A stretch of 64,000 nt of DNA from Schistosoma mansoni (lineage: Eukaryota > Platyhelminthes > Trematoda > Strigeidida > Schistosomatidae). Location: positions 3,178,775 through 3,242,774 of the forward strand of contig NC_031499.1 in the NCBI RefSeq assembly GCF_000237925.1, read 5' to 3'. The notes beneath the pieces are model-generated. The model saw only the letters and a program-made list of their open reading frames with translations, was not told the DNA's origin and did no database searches. Both the position numbers and the translations under genes were made by a program. Shown in pieces: positions 1 to 12,775 of the stretch (the stretch's first letter is position 1; every line of letters begins with the position of its first letter).

Positions 1-983
1 TCGAGTTTCCTGCAAGGGATTGCAGGCGCGTGAGGTGGTGGCTTGGCTTAGCATCACCCATACGGTGACGTGCTAATAGTGTCCCCAATCGTTCCTCTCT
101 TGATGGGAGGAAATGTCGAAGGATGGCATCCTTAAGACGGTCGTAAACGTTCGGAACGTTCGGATTGAGGACAACCTCACGAACAGCTGTCAAATGATCC
201 CCGGGCAATGATTCCAAAGCGTAGGCGTACTTCTGCCTTTGATTGGTTATGCGGCGGATCTCGAATTGAGATTCCAGTGCCGCGAACCAGACTTCTGGAT
301 CATGGGGGATGAAAGGAACCGGTCGAAAATTAATAGCCTGTACCTCGGAGTCTATTATATTTATACTATTCTTATCGTTATCCACCATAGTAAGTTGCCA
401 AAATATTATATATAGAAAATATCAATACGAATATGTGCCACAAATGTGGATAGAAAAATAGACTCACCGAAATGATCTGGGTTGGAAAATTGGCCAAGTT
501 TGAATCGTACTCGATGAATTAGGTTACCAGTTGTGGTTCACCAGATGTAGCTCACCAGATATTTTGCGTGTTCCAAAATACGGCTCACTAGTTGTAGTGC
601 GTGTTCCAAATACGGCTCACCAGTTTGTAGTGGATGTCGAGTCGAGGACGGACTATGGTCACCACTACAATTCGATTAAGCGCCCAAAAACGACTTGGTT
701 CCTTTGATAGCTCGTAAATCAGAAGGCTTTATTAATCCAGATCAAGTATATTTATTGGCGATCTCGTGGTATCGAATTAATACCGAGACGTGCCAAAGGG
801 TACAGGCGAAATGGGCAGTGCGTGAGCAAGTTCGAACCAAACAAGGCGGATAGCGAAACAAGAAGTGAAACTGATACAGTTAAACAAATACAGTAAAACA
901 ATCTCTGGTACAATTGGTTACAATAATAATAATTGTTTCTGTTATTCCAATCGTGTTCTTATCGAGACTGGCCGGTCACTACA
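1..983 (-). mobile_element. LTR retrotransposon, Ty3/gypsy-like, 5' LTR and start of gag (fossil)
   Basis: The element reads leftward and runs off the window. An LTR lies at 626-983 (358 bp), bounded by TGTAGTG and CACTACA as perfect 7-bp inverted ends. A leader (about 389-625) contains several short direct repeats built around TGGTGAGCC/GGAACACGC. A Gag-like reading frame begins at about 388 and continues to the window edge; it resembles Gag of trematode Ty3/gypsy elements (PEVWFAALE, followed by a helical capsid-like stretch). The visible part looks whole, with no break seen, so it may be fairly recent. Only one LTR is in view. It has inserted into the CR1-like LINE on its right. Family is inferred from translated sequence; subfamily not assigned. 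Confidence 0.7.
626..983 (-). repeat. Long terminal repeat of the left-edge element
   Basis: This 358-bp LTR has TG...CA termini and 7-bp inverted ends. In the direction of the element it begins at 983 and ends at 626, followed by the leader. The partner LTR would lie outside the window to the left. Confidence 0.65.
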
Positions 984-3900
984 GATACTTGAGATGCGAT
1001 GTGCTCGCTAAAGTTTAAACTGTTGCTATATCTCAAACTTAAGTCATGAACAGTGTTGAGAGGTCTCAGTGTGTGTATGTTTGTTCATAGCCAGATTTAG
1101 GTTAAGGCAGCGGCCAATGTGAATAAATCCACTTTTGTCAATTTAACTTGTTTGTTTCTTCTTGAATTACTGCTGAAATATAGCTTTCTTTGGTGGGAGA
1201 AGAGGATGAATAAACCACTTTTAGGTTATCGGCAAAAAGGAAAGATTCACCATATTGAAAGAGGGAACATACGTCATTGATAAAAAGGAGAAGGAGTACT
1301 GGACTAATCACATTTCCTTATATAACCCCACTAGTTACATTCACAGGTTTAGAGTAGCAAGATCCAAAGTGAACGATTTGAATGAGTTTTTCTAAAACCT
1401 ATTTGAGCCAAGATAAAAGGGGACTACGTATGCCAAACGGAGAAGGTTTTAGAAGAAGTTTGTGTGAGATTCTGTTGAAAACCTCATTAAAATCGAAGTA
1501 AAGAATTATCACTGACTGACCAACATCTCTTTTCTGGGTAATTTAATCAAAAATCTCCAGGTGCGATGTATAGCATGAGCGTTGAGTCATAAACCCGTGT
1601 TGGGATGGGCTAATCAGACTAGCCGAAAGTAAAAATGATAATAGCTGTTTGTGGATGATTTATTCCATGGTTCTTGATAGCACGGATGACAAATTAATCG
1701 GCCCATAATTGACAATATCACTACATGATCCCGTGTTGAATCTAGGGGTGATAAGAGATGTTTTCCATACAGATGGATAGGTCCAATATTCCATAGATAG
1801 GTTGATAAGTTTTAAACAAAATAATGGGAATTCCCTACCATCATATTTCACAAATGATGAAGGAATCCCATCAGGTTCACCGTCATAGGTGGTTTTCAGG
1901 GCAGCTATGGTCTGCTTGATGTTGGAGGGTAAGAAATAGATTTTCAATAGGTGTCTGAATGTCAGCATTGGAAATGTATTGATAGAGCTTTCAGTTCCAG
2001 TGTAGCAGCATTACTAGAAATGCCGTCTGAATTGCGCAATCTTAATATTATTTGTGGTAAAATAAGTTTCCTGTGGTAAACAACGGATAAGACTTTCAGT
2101 CCGTATCCAGGTTTGTTGATCAAAGTGTCTACTTTGATACATCGCTGCAGCGTTTAAAAAATGAATAATACTCAATGTAACTCTATGATCACTCATAAAA
2201 AACTCATGACTGATATACACTGGGATAGAGTCTATGTTGATTGCAAACAATAAATCAAGTATATTATTCCTCCTAGTCGATTTTCGGACCTGTTGGACCC
2301 TTTCACAAAGTTCTAGTGTTTCAACTAACTTGTATTGTCGACCTGGTACTAGAGTGGAACCCCAGATTCAAATCACCTTCGATTATTTTAAACGTATGCG
2401 GTCGGTTTGAAGAAATGTAAAAGATGTTTGTTGGTAATCTGTCAAACTTAGTATCCGCATGAGGTGGTCTGTATATGCATCCCACTAGTAGGTAATTTTG
2501 GGGTCCACAATTTACACTAACCCAAGTGGAGTCGTCTATAGCATCAAGAGATTTATTCTCAACTTTGCACGCCTGAATATCCGAACGGACATAGATAATT
2601 GTACCGCTTCCTAATCCATAACATCTACCGGTTCTAAAGAAAACGTAGTTATCTACATGCAGTGAGTGATCATATTTAGATGAATTGCACCAAGTTTCCG
2701 TAGTAAGTATAATGGTTGAATTTACAAGGAATAAAAGGGTTTTAAGATGAGTAATTTTATTGAACAGAGAGCGGGCACTGAACGAAAAAATAAGAAATTG
2801 GGAGTTATCATGATGAAGCAGGTTAGAGTATAAATCACAATTGGTAGCTCCATGAATACTCGCAGGATTTGCTGAGGCAAGGGTTATGTTGCGAGGGGAA
2901 ATAGATGCAACAACTCTTTCATCTTTTGAAATATGTTTACCGTTGCCGACAGAAGAGCCGTCGTAATTACAAAAAAAGTCTTCTCATTGATATTGAATTT
3001 AACATCTGATAAAGACATAATATACATATTGGGAGCCAGACTAAGAAGGCTAATAGGTCTATGTGTGCGACCAAGTGGTTATTTACAATTTGGATCACTA
3101 TTTATACCTCACATATGGATAACATGTTACGTACGTTTATTTCCGAGGTTTGTGGTCAACTTTCGCTCCTTCGCAATTTGAAGGGAATCGTGTGTTTTTA
3201 AACAAACTTGCGATGTTTTTCAAGGTTCGAATATATCGACGTTAAGTATGTGGTCAGTTATATGATTGCTAAGACTAGTTTTCTTGTTAACCTTTTCACA
3301 TTTACAGTAATTGTTTGTCGCACTAACAGAGATTTGGACTGTATTATCCCATTCATCATCAGCACAACTACTTAGGGTTGAATCCAAGTCGACATTCCTA
3401 AGAGGATGGACACCACCTACGTCGGGATTACTTCCTTCTGGGTCTTGACCTTTAAGAGATTCAGGGGAGTTTTTCGTTGGTGACATATTTGTGAAGCTAG
3501 ATGTCCCCTTAGAATCGGACTTAATTTTACGACTATTAGGATTATGATGCGTTTGGGAGTTTCACGCTGGTGGTCTGTCGCTAACTCTTCCTGCTTTTAG
3601 CTCGCATGGCGTTCTATCTGATAGAATCTTAATATCTTTGGAAATCTATTTCTGTTTCAAGGAATTGGAGAAGATAAAAACAACTCACTAGCATCTACAG
3701 ATGAATTGAATTTGAACAAGATCGGTGAATGCATGCCAGGGTGGCTTTTTTTAATCTTGTGCATACACATGGTACGTGTCTCATATTGTTGGCTCTAAGC
3801 AGAATAGAATTGACATTTTTAAGGGCATATATGTCCGGTATATTAAACACAATCGGATTGCTAGTTCGTCCTATTCTTTCAAATACCTCTGATGAAACAC

Positions 3901-4420
3901 GATCTAGGAAATTATTTATCTCATTCATTTGATCCAGAGTCTCTGTGAGGTTGGTGTTGATGAGATACTTAAGCGGACTGAGAATGTTCATGTCAACTTG
4001 CAACTTTTTATATCATCCATATGGTTGCAACTGTGATTATTGTCATTGTTTACCAATAAAGTCTACAACATGTCTGAAATGGAGACAACTGGTATAAGCT
4101 TGTCTGCTTCCGAGGGAATGAAGTAACTCTTCTCTCTGAAACTGTAGGAAATAGTGTCAGTAGTAGTGTTAGGTTGTGTCTTTTCCCTATGTTTAGCTGA
4201 ACGCCTAGAAGCAGGGGCCTTCATTTTCGTTTGTGGCATGATAAGAAAGTGACGTATAGTAGACTGATTGAACAAAATGTTGGAAATAGAAATGGGTAGA
4301 AAAATCAATACCGAGGACTCAAGCCTAAAAATCAAACCTATGTTTAACACAAAAGTGAACTTGTCGTGAGAATTGGTGAAGATGTCAAAAACTATAGATG
4401 TGAATGGCAGGAAGATAGTA
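984..4420 (-). mobile_element. CR1-like LINE, old, cut by the LTR element
   Basis: Reading leftward from about 4400, degenerate translations follow the order of a CR1/Jockey-type LINE. About 4350-3690 has an ORF1-like region, including the stretch NPIVFNIPD. About 2950-2350 matches the apurinic endonuclease (TWVSVNCGPQNYLLVGCIYR). About 2000-1000 is reverse transcriptase, with blocks around WKTSLITP, VISPVLLLFIND and SFLFADN, where the usual FADD is changed, and then a downstream stretch resembling LRYSNSLNFSEHIASQ. Frames shift repeatedly and stops are common, so it is dead. It stops at 984, exactly at the LTR boundary, before its 3' end, so the rest probably continues beyond the LTR element. 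The 5' limit is approximate. Confidence 0.75.
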
Positions 4421-4478
4421 GTTGATATATAGTATGTATGTCAGTACATGTGTGGAGGCAAGGAGAACGTTGTGTTAA

Positions 4479-4486
4479 TCTATCTA

Positions 4487-4522
<36 letters not shown>
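4479..4522. repeat. TATC/(TA)n microsatellite
   Basis: A short run of TATC units passes into uninterrupted TA dinucleotides. Confidence 0.9.
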
Positions 4523-4523
<1 letters not shown>

Positions 4524-5049
4524 CACGGAAAGATAGCCTTGTATAATAAATTCATTAAGAAATGTCGATAATCAGTATCAAACAACCAAAGTGGGTACAG
4601 TATGTGGGACACACATAAACTGAAAACCAGCATTATTAAAAATTGGGAGGTGCAGAGATAAGTGGTTTAGAATATTATTACCGTCTAATATTACTGTGTC
4701 GCTTTATCACCAAATATATGGAACAGCTTTTTGAATGAAAATACTGTCAAAGAACTATGACAGACTCATCGAATTGGTCAGGTAATTCCGAAAACCAAAT
4801 GAATTATAGTATTCAAATACGATTTAAATGATAGTTTATAACATAGTACAGTGCTTTATCGTACATAATTACATATATTTCTTGATATTAGGCATAGGTG
4901 TGAATAGATCCTGTAAATACATGAAGTACGATATAAGTAATAGAATATAAATACGACATGCAATTCGTCTTCGAATATGATTATATATGGTTTTAAAAAT
5001 GACAGAGCATGGTTTGATCGTATAGCCAAAGTGAAAACTGACATTGGAT

Positions 5050-5660
5050 ACACTGCAGCTCAACTCGTTTATGGAACGATACTCTGACTTCCAGGAGAAT
5101 TCGTCGATCCTTCATCTTCTTCAATGAATATGGATCTAAACTCTTATGCGACCAGGCTTATAGACGCAGTGCCTTCAGTTAAACCTGTTTCCGCTGAACC
5201 GCAACCAACTTGTGTTTTCGTTCAACCTGACTTACGATACAGTACGCACGTCTTTGTACATCATGACTCACTTCAACGACCTCTCAAAACCGAACACCAA
5301 GAACCCTTTAAAGTTATCCACCGTGTACCTAAGTACTATATAATCCATAGGGACGAAACCAACGATAGTATCAGCATCGATCTCCTTAAAGTCGCGTACT
5401 TAGGAGGAAATCCTATTCATGTCGATTTTCCTTCACCATAATCAAAAGACATCAGTCCTGCAATCGCGATACTTCACCCGATAACCAACAATCACGATGA
5501 CACTTTTGTAGTATCTGACAACCGACTGAAAACAATGCGTTCTGGAAGGGTAAGGTTTCCAGAACACCTAAACGATTATTGAACTTAAGACAATAATTAA
5601 CATTTTGTATCGTCTTGATTTCTTTTTGTATAAAATATAAATAGCAACCGGTTATGTCCA
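5050..5660 (+). mobile_element. Ty3/gypsy pol 3' end remnant (fossil)
   Basis: The translation matches the C-terminal end of a Ty3/gypsy integrase. The key stretches are STHVFVHHDSLQRPLKTEHQ and EPFKVIHRVPKYYIIHRD (a GPY/F-type module), then SIDLLKVAYL, and a basic tail ending RSGRVRFPEHLND. No host gene looks like this. The element is truncated on its 5' side and broken in a few places. Its 3' neighbour (about 5740-6040) may belong to the same element's LTR. Confidence 0.75.
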
Positions 5661-5739
5661 TATCTATATTTTAATTCCGAAGAAACCTTTTGTTGCTGCA
5701 AATAAGTTCTCTTATTTGTGCATATCTTCACTTTTTAAA

Positions 5740-6040
5740 AAACCGATACTTCTTGTTGGTTGAACGCTATATTCGGATCACAACGACTTGAACACGAGAG
5801 AAATGGCACAAAATATGAGGGAAGCACTTTACTCCAAGGTTCGTTTATGTACAGAAAATATAGGGTTTTTATAGTATTTTAAAAGTCCTTGAGTTTTGCT
5901 GAAAATTCTAGAATACTGCTAAACATAGTAGCAGTGTATTAATCAGCCAATCAGAATCTCTACATGTGACTTTTCATTTTCGCTATGTTTCTAACAAAAA
6001 TTTCTAATCAAACTATGATTAAATGAAATACTCCTTAATG
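5740..6040 (+). repeat. LTR-like repeat shared with 49790-50070 (fossil)
   Basis: This stretch resembles the one at 49790-50070 in the same orientation. Shared words include CTTTACT.CAAGGTT.GTTTATGT and CTAAACATAG.AGCAG, with a comparable ending. Because it lies just downstream of a Ty3/gypsy pol end, it is most simply a degraded LTR. Boundaries are approximate. Confidence 0.45.
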
Positions 6041-7137
6041 TTTCATGAGCTTGTCATGTCGATTGCAAGAAATTTGCAGGAACATCCCAACAAAAACCAA
6101 TAAAATAATTCTGCAGAAATCGCTTATATGCTATTGCATGTTTACAAAACACACGTGTTTAAGCCTATTTTGCTTTTTTCGCCCGTTTTGTGTTTTAACG
6201 CACGTACAAGAGTAATTCGATATGCACCCACGTATCCTGTTTTTCGTTTCCAGGATGGCCATAAAAGGTGAGAAAATACGAAGTTTACGATGAATCCAAA
6301 TTTTCGCTGCACCTGTTTTTCCCAACAGAAGCGAGCACAGTCCCATCAGAGTATAGGTTTAAGGGAGACTTGTGTGATAATTTGAAGTATTTGAATTATA
6401 GTATAAACTAGTAATCCCAGCAATAAAGCAATTTAAGCAAGAAGTATTAGATGACCACAAACGAATGTACTGTATTTGGAATTCAAAGTCAAAACAGTCA
6501 ACAATGCAAAGAAATCATTGGTTCATATAAGCACCACAACTTGATAGACATGTTCTCATTCATGGGTTGCCATATCCCACTTGGACTAACTGCGTCTGAC
6601 GCATGTCCCATAAATTACCACCGTCAACATTAACGCATATCAGTAACCACTTCCTATGTCTTTTATTGTAATTTTCATTTCCATTCTTATTCTTTCAACC
6701 ACATCTTACACATAATGAATTAATTAACTTTGTTATTTCTGAAACAACCGTCTTCTCTTAGCACTCTAATTTTAACTTTGCCATTTTTTGTATTGCAACC
6801 ATCCGACCTTCCGCTTGGTAATTTGGTACTTAATTTTATTCAGGATCCCTAGTGTCCTGACACAAACTACAAGATACACAAATCTACAAATAACTACCTA
6901 TTTGACAGGAACTAATATAGTCGAGTCGTTAGACTATCATTCATCGGACATTAACAAATACCTAGAACCGTACCGAAATAACATAAGCTATCTCGTAGAA
7001 ATCAATCTGTTTATGCAATCTCATAAAAGAGATATTGGATATCGTACCCTTCAAGGCCTTGGGCAATATTTAAGGTCATATACATGGTTTTCTGTTTCTG
7101 CAATCTAAAGAATTGGTAGTAGCCCAAACCACTGTTA
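6041..7137. other. Upstream region of ARMC1, no gene seen
   Basis: Only short open frames without family resemblance occur here. The pyrimidine-rich stretch 6620-6780 resembles 3' untranslated parts of the RTE family and may be a small relic. The ARMC1 promoter and 5' UTR should lie in the last few hundred bases; no clear core-promoter motif was identified. Confidence 0.4.
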
Positions 7138-10100
7138 ATGTGTGGTATAGAAGCATTAGAAGAGGTGAAAAAGTTAGCTGAGGACGATTCTAAGTACGTT
7201 GCCTTAATAAATGTAGGTTTCTGGGTTCTTCTTTTATAAACCAATTGCCTTCATTTTAGGACAAAACTACACTACATGGACTTGTCTTACTACTTTCGAA
7301 CAAAAATAACACAATTGTTTCATCAGTGTTGGAAGTATATTTAAAACTTCAAAATTCTAATTTTAGACGTTGAAAATTATATCTGGCCGACCAGGTGGCA
7401 ACGATACTTTGCAATCATTATTGGGATTAAATGAACAGCTAAATGAACTAATAAAATCCACTGAATCTGGTGGTAGCGTAGCTGCTCAGTCCATTTCTAG
7501 GAGCGCTGAGGAACTTTTAGCTTTGCTTAACTGCTCCAATAGACAAGGTCCTCCCAGACCCATAAAAACCAATCCAGAAAAATCACACCGTACGTTCAGA
7601 CCAAAGAATGTAGTTTTACAACTCAGAGGAATAACAGACGAGGTAACTTTCCATGAATACGTAACCTCAGGTCCTTTACTCACCATATTTGTATGCTAGG
7701 TCTTTCTAATTTATCGCCATCGTCTAGAATAAACAGAGCATAACAGTTAAACGCTTATAAGTACACAGCATTGGTGTGCAGGACTCCTGTACCATATACC
7801 CTTCGTGAATAAATTGTGTTCTTAAAATAACTCCCCAAATGATATTTATTTATTTAACTTTGAGTAGGGTCGTAAATTCTTGTACCTTCTGAGTAGCTTT
7901 TCGTTGCAAACTGTCTTATTAAAGCCAGTTGAAAGGCTTCTGTTAATAAGTATACTATCTAGTATTTCCAGACTTCAAAAGGGAATAAATTCCGAATTAT
8001 AGGCTTCTGTTTGCCCCGGTGTGTGTCTGGGTAGCTCCGAAATGCATTAAAAAAGCGTTAGCATAACTCAGTAATTGGCCATTTCCTTCTGTATTTTGCA
8101 CTGGGACACAATTATGTGAAATTAGTTGCCTGTTGTACCACTGTAATTCAAACCCCTTATCCAATACCTAGAAGACGGATATTCGCGTTATTTGATCACG
8201 ACCTCAAGCATTGGAAAGAGACAATGTAACAAAATTCGAAGAATAATGTCATTCAGTAGTTTTACTGGTTTTATGTTCATAGAAGCACATAGTTGTTGGT
8301 TAGAATCAACAAGCTAATTATAATCAGTAGTACAAATCCATGTTTGTCCCAAAATCAATCGAAATTGCATAAAGGATTCGTTTTTCATAGGCTTGGTAAC
8401 AAGTGATTGTTATTTCCGCTCTTTCAGCGTTTCTCTAAATTTTGTCCCCTACACTTCATATAATCCTACATTTAAATGCTTCATCTCTTTATCAAGTTTG
8501 TCCAGTATGATTTTTTCAACTTTCTTGTTCGTATTTGTTCGCCATCACAATCATAAAAAATGTGAAGCAGATGAGTGGGATGTTATGAGGTAATTATCAT
8601 GAGTTAGTCTTAACAAGCAGACTTGACTTAAAACCCTTAGCAGGTAGATATTGTTACTATACCTTAGAAGAACAGACTTATGTGTCCACATATGTTCTTG
8701 AAAATTAGGGTGTATATATATGTACAATTTAAAGCAGAGTAAACTAACAAATTGGTGTTTTGTTTTAGATATCTCAATAAAAGAGCATCTAAACAAAATG
8801 TTGACCTGAAATTCAAGGCCTTAAAAGCTATATAGATTCTCTGCATATTTCAGTCATATGTCAAGTTTTTTTTTTGCTAACCACATTTTGTAGTTTTGTC
8901 TAGTTATCCTTATTTCAAAAATACTACAAGAAATCAAAGTGGATCATTGTTTTTCATACACTTTTTAATCTCAGATGGTTATACGTGGAGAGTAAGAGTT
9001 TTGTGAATAAACTGAAGTGCACGTTTTATGCCTGTTCTGTTTAAATTTCTTACGTGATCCTCAAATCTTATTTAATAGGATGATATTGAAATAGTATGTG
9101 CAAAGCTCTTGAAAATTCGCGGCGTAGTCAGTATAACATTCCAGTTTCAAAAACATCGTGTTATTGTTTGCACGGTACCTTCGTTAGACCCCGAATGCCT
9201 TATACATGCAGTATCTTCAGTTAAAAACAACTCGGGTCAGTCAAATGACACGTGTCAAACAGATTTGACCCGTCCTACAATCACAGCCCAGATAGTCAAG
9301 AAAAAACACAGAGCGTAAGTGAAATTTTTACCCAAACTTTTACAAACACATTTATTTTAATATCCATTACGTTTACGAAACGAAATGTGTTACCGTATGC
9401 AGATTAATAATGTAACCTAGCTACACAAACCACAAATAAATTTTCACCTAATCCTATTAAATGTCATACTACTAGCTGTAAGCTGTCTCCAGAAAAATAA
9501 AGTCATAATAGGTCCTCCATTTATAACTGATGTACCCATTTTAAACGTTATATATAAGTCTTGTTGCCAATAGCATGGATTTTCCTTTGTTTTTATATGC
9601 AACTACGAACATTTGATCATTAAGTTTCATAATCGCATCAGCACCATCTTTATAAGTGACCATACGTCAATGTACTTTTGTTGATTACATCATGTATATT
9701 TAGTTATAAGCTACGTTGATAACCAGTATAAACAATAACAAAGCGAAATATCTGTGTTGCATTTCATCTATCATGTATTAAGATGTGGAAAAGTTCAGCT
9801 ATTTGTGCAATATAGTAAACCAGTTTTAGCGTCAACTTTTTGAATTCATCTTAGTTATTTACTTGGAATCATGCATCTATCTTAGATCCCCATCGGAAAT
9901 CTGGGAGCACTAAATGGCCGTTCCGTCTTAATATAGTATTCCTAAGCACTGCCCATCCACCATCCCGCACGCGAGACTCAAAATCAAGACCTTCGGTCTC
10001 ATGAATGCGTATCTCTAAACCGTTCAGTCGACATCCGACGATGTTAATTTCGAACTTCTACCAATCATTTCGATATCCTTCAGTTTATACAGGTTACAGA

Positions 10101-11920
10101 AAGAGTAACCCTTTAATAACTGCATATTGACTTAGTGTGAATGAAATATTTATTCCTCAATTCAGTATATCGTTGATCAATAAGTAACTTTCTGAAGACT
10201 TGTCTTTTTGTACGTTGACCAACCATTCTTAAATAATATGTTAAAGCCCATAGAAACGAATTAGTTATCTTCACGAATAGTTACTAAAGCATAAAAACCT
10301 CAGTGGTCTAGCTCCTTCCAGAAGTAATCTAAAAGCAACTCCATCTATTTTAAAGGTTTGTCCGATAATGAACGCCTACATTACTACTAAAGATTTTTGT
10401 TAACATTTTCACTGATAAATATTTTGTAAAGCGGTAACAAAATTAAAGGATAAAATGAATTCATTTCATGTATTTTAAATTTTTCACACACAAAATTGTA
10501 AATATGATTCTACATATACCATACATAAAGTAACCCAGTTTACCAGTAAGGAGTAATTATAAATACTTTACATTATGATACAAATTCAATTTATAGAGGA
10601 AAAAAATAGTTTGTGAGAGATATCATTTTATGTATTTAATTTATATAAGATTTGGTTCAACTGGGTACAAAAATGTGTGCGCTGGGATACTTCTCGAATG
10701 CCTAAACGAAAGCATATAGTTCTCTAAGAGAGTCACTCTCTAAGCCTTTTACCTAGAAGTGTAATCTACAACAAGGCAGTGGAACAAGGAAAGGAGATCT
10801 TGTACCATGTTAGCCAGTAAAAATAAATTAAGTTTATTTTCGGAATCCTGGGGCACATATGCAGCATTGTTTTGAAATCAATTTTTATTTACTTCTTTAT
10901 GTGCATTCTTTGCATCCACCAACCCTGTTCAAACACCAAATACTATCGCAAATAACACCACTGTCAAGAGAAAGTAGTGAGTAGGATCACCTTGGTTTCT
11001 GCTGCAAATGTACGGCTGTATAAGAGCATTTCGAGAGAGGGCGGACTCTTCTCTTTTACCATGGCATTCGTAGAGAGGAGATATCAAAGTGTAGATTACC
11101 TTTGTGGTACATGGATCTGAGTCCAATTTGATCGAACGATGATGTCAACAAAATATACATGCCACCAACTCTCGTATATATTTATCGACTTAATTTGTGT
11201 TAGTTAATAACAGAATAAAATAAGTTATACAATAATGAATTTTGGATATGTATATTTCATACACCCGTCGATCCAGACAGACAGTCAGGGACACGAAGCG
11301 GACAGGAAAAGGCAAATGTGTCAACTCCATTTGAAGAAACGTGACTCAATGTTTGTGGTCAAACAAAAGTAAGCTAGACATTTGATGACTAGGGTAAGCG
11401 TATGCTCGTATAAAAACAGTGAAGGTTAGTAAGCGGATAGCTGACAAGGTCAAAATGAATAACTAAATTGGTCTGTCTGGAAGCTAGGATCACTCATATG
11501 GGCTTGACATAGTACTAGACGCTACAATACATATAATTCCATGTTAAGTTTAATATATATTTTAATTAGTGCTCGTATGCAGATGATTTTTCCTTAGTGT
11601 CTACCTAGAATACGCCTAAAAGACCTTTTTAACTACGTTTTTATCTTCCATTTTCCATAGAAGTCAGTGTTTGATTTTATGTTATATTTATTGATTCTAG
11701 ACAATCCTTATGCAGACACAGTTCATTCAGCGGTTCAAAATATAGGCAAAACTTGCGAAATACTGAAATCCCACCTTATTTAGAAGATGATGCTGATCTC
11801 TTCGAGGTTGATGAAACAAGAGCTGCTCCGAAATTAATGGATGCTCCAATCAAATCAGATTCTTCTAAAGGTCCTATTAGTTGGCTATCAGATTTCCTGG
11901 AAAAATCACTATTTTGGTGA
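7138..11920 (+). CDS. ARMC1: ARMC1, armadillo repeat-containing protein 1
   Basis: Five exons join in frame: 7138-7212, 7260-7334, 7367-7642, 9079-9314 and 11701-11920. They give 293 codons plus TGA, close to human ARMC1 (about 282 residues). An in-frame TAG just upstream fixes the ATG at 7138. Residues 26-50 (DKTTLHGLVLLLSNKNNTIV) match the human segment [20 protein letters not shown]. Exons 3-4 carry RPKNVVLQLRGITDE and LLKIRGVVSITFQFQKHRVI, matching the HMA-like second half. The C-terminus PPYLEDD...GPISWLSDFLEKSLFW matches the family's PDYLPEDE...ASWLS...FLSRSFYW. Known role: ARMC1 is a mitochondrial protein linked to the MIB/MICOS machinery and mitochondrial distribution. Introns 1 and 2 are only 47 and 32 bp, while introns 3 and 4 are 1.4 and 2.4 kb. 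The long introns hold a SINE and an old unclassified repeat. Confidence 0.9.
7643..9078 (+). other. ARMC1 intron 3
   Basis: The intron is bounded by GAG|GTAACT and AATAG|GATGAT. No mobile element or RNA gene was recognised inside it. Confidence 0.7.
9885..10035 (-). repeat. Sm-alpha-like SINE, degraded copy
   Basis: In reverse complement it keeps the tRNA-like head and a remnant of the hammerhead segment, comparable to the better copy at 55690-55880. It lies in ARMC1 intron 4. The ribozyme core is too mutated to be active. Confidence 0.55.
10650..11150 (-). repeat. Unclassified ~500-bp repeat, oldest copy
   Basis: A strongly diverged copy of the repeat at 16801-17338, in the same orientation. 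Recognisable blocks are CAAGGCAGTGGAAC, CATCCACCAACCC, AGTAGTGAGTAGGA and GAGCATTTCGAGAGAGGGCG. It lies in ARMC1 intron 4. Confidence 0.6.
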
Positions 11921-12480
11921 ATTTAGTACAATATTTCCTGTTTCATATGTTTTACATTTATGCTAGCTACTGTATTTAGAAATACAAACTTTGTATAACT
12001 TAAAATTTTCTGTAATAGATCTACATATGTCAATTGTCGTTTGATTTCATGGATTACTGAGACTTTCTGTGCCAAGATCCCAACCCCAACTCTTGATTAC
12101 CATAGTCTGCGACAATAATAAATGACTGGATACTTACATCTGGTTTATATTACGATGAGCATTTTTACAACTCACCAATTACAGATTTGTGTACTTGGCT
12201 TTGAGCTACACTTTTAGTATTGAGGGTTGGGACTAGTAGTACCACCCGGTTGCCTAAACCAGAGTAAATGGAATAGGGTTTGAACCCATGACTCTTGAAA
12301 TTCGAACTCTTTAACTACTGATTATACTTCCTAAGAATACGTGGATTGATTCATAGCTCTTTTAGTCTCATATTCACTAAAAGTTGCAAGCTATAACTTT
12401 TATATCCCATATATCAAATTAAAAGCCAATGAGCAATTAAATTGACTTACTGTGTTAGTGACTGCTGATTTAAGATCCTT
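11921..12480. other. Convergent intergenic region, left part
   Basis: This is the 3' flank of ARMC1, facing NDUFV2. It should include the ARMC1 3' UTR; no certain polyadenylation signal was chosen. Confidence 0.4.
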
Positions 12481-12775
12481 AACTTAGGTTACCTGGTTAG
12501 CCAGATTCCAGCGGAGGAAGAAACACTGGAAGTGGATAAGCCACACATTAAGGAAAGCACCCAACTGCGTCACAAGGCAAGCCCTCGCTTGGAATCGTCA
12601 AAGCCAAAGAAGAGGAAGACCGAACAACACATTACGCCGAGAAATGGAACACAGATATGAGAATGAACAATTGGATAGAACTACAAAGGAAGGTCTAGAC
12701 AGAGTGGGTTGGAGAATGGTGGTCGGCAGCCTGTGCTCCATTGGGGATAACAGGCGTAGGTAAAGTAAAACAAGT
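12480..12775 (+). mobile_element. RTE-type LINE 3' coding fragment, second family
   Basis: The translation contains KHWKWISHTLRKAPNCVTRQ, ALAWNRQSQRRGRPNNTLRR and GWRMVVGSLCS. This is the C-terminal region of an endonuclease/reverse-transcriptase LINE with the typical W(I/L)GH-TLRK block. It is 5'-truncated and differs from the RTE pair at 17370-25220. The piece at 48660-49290 on the other strand belongs to the same family. It is interrupted near the end and cannot be functional. Confidence 0.7.

Noticed and set aside
5124-5441. A 105-codon open frame that could look like a host gene upstream of ARMC1
   Set aside because: Its sequence matches the end of a Ty3/gypsy integrase, so it is treated as a fossil element.
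6788-7108. Open frame just before ARMC1
   Set aside because: No family resemblance; the ARMC1 start at 7138 is in another frame with an in-frame stop just upstream of it.
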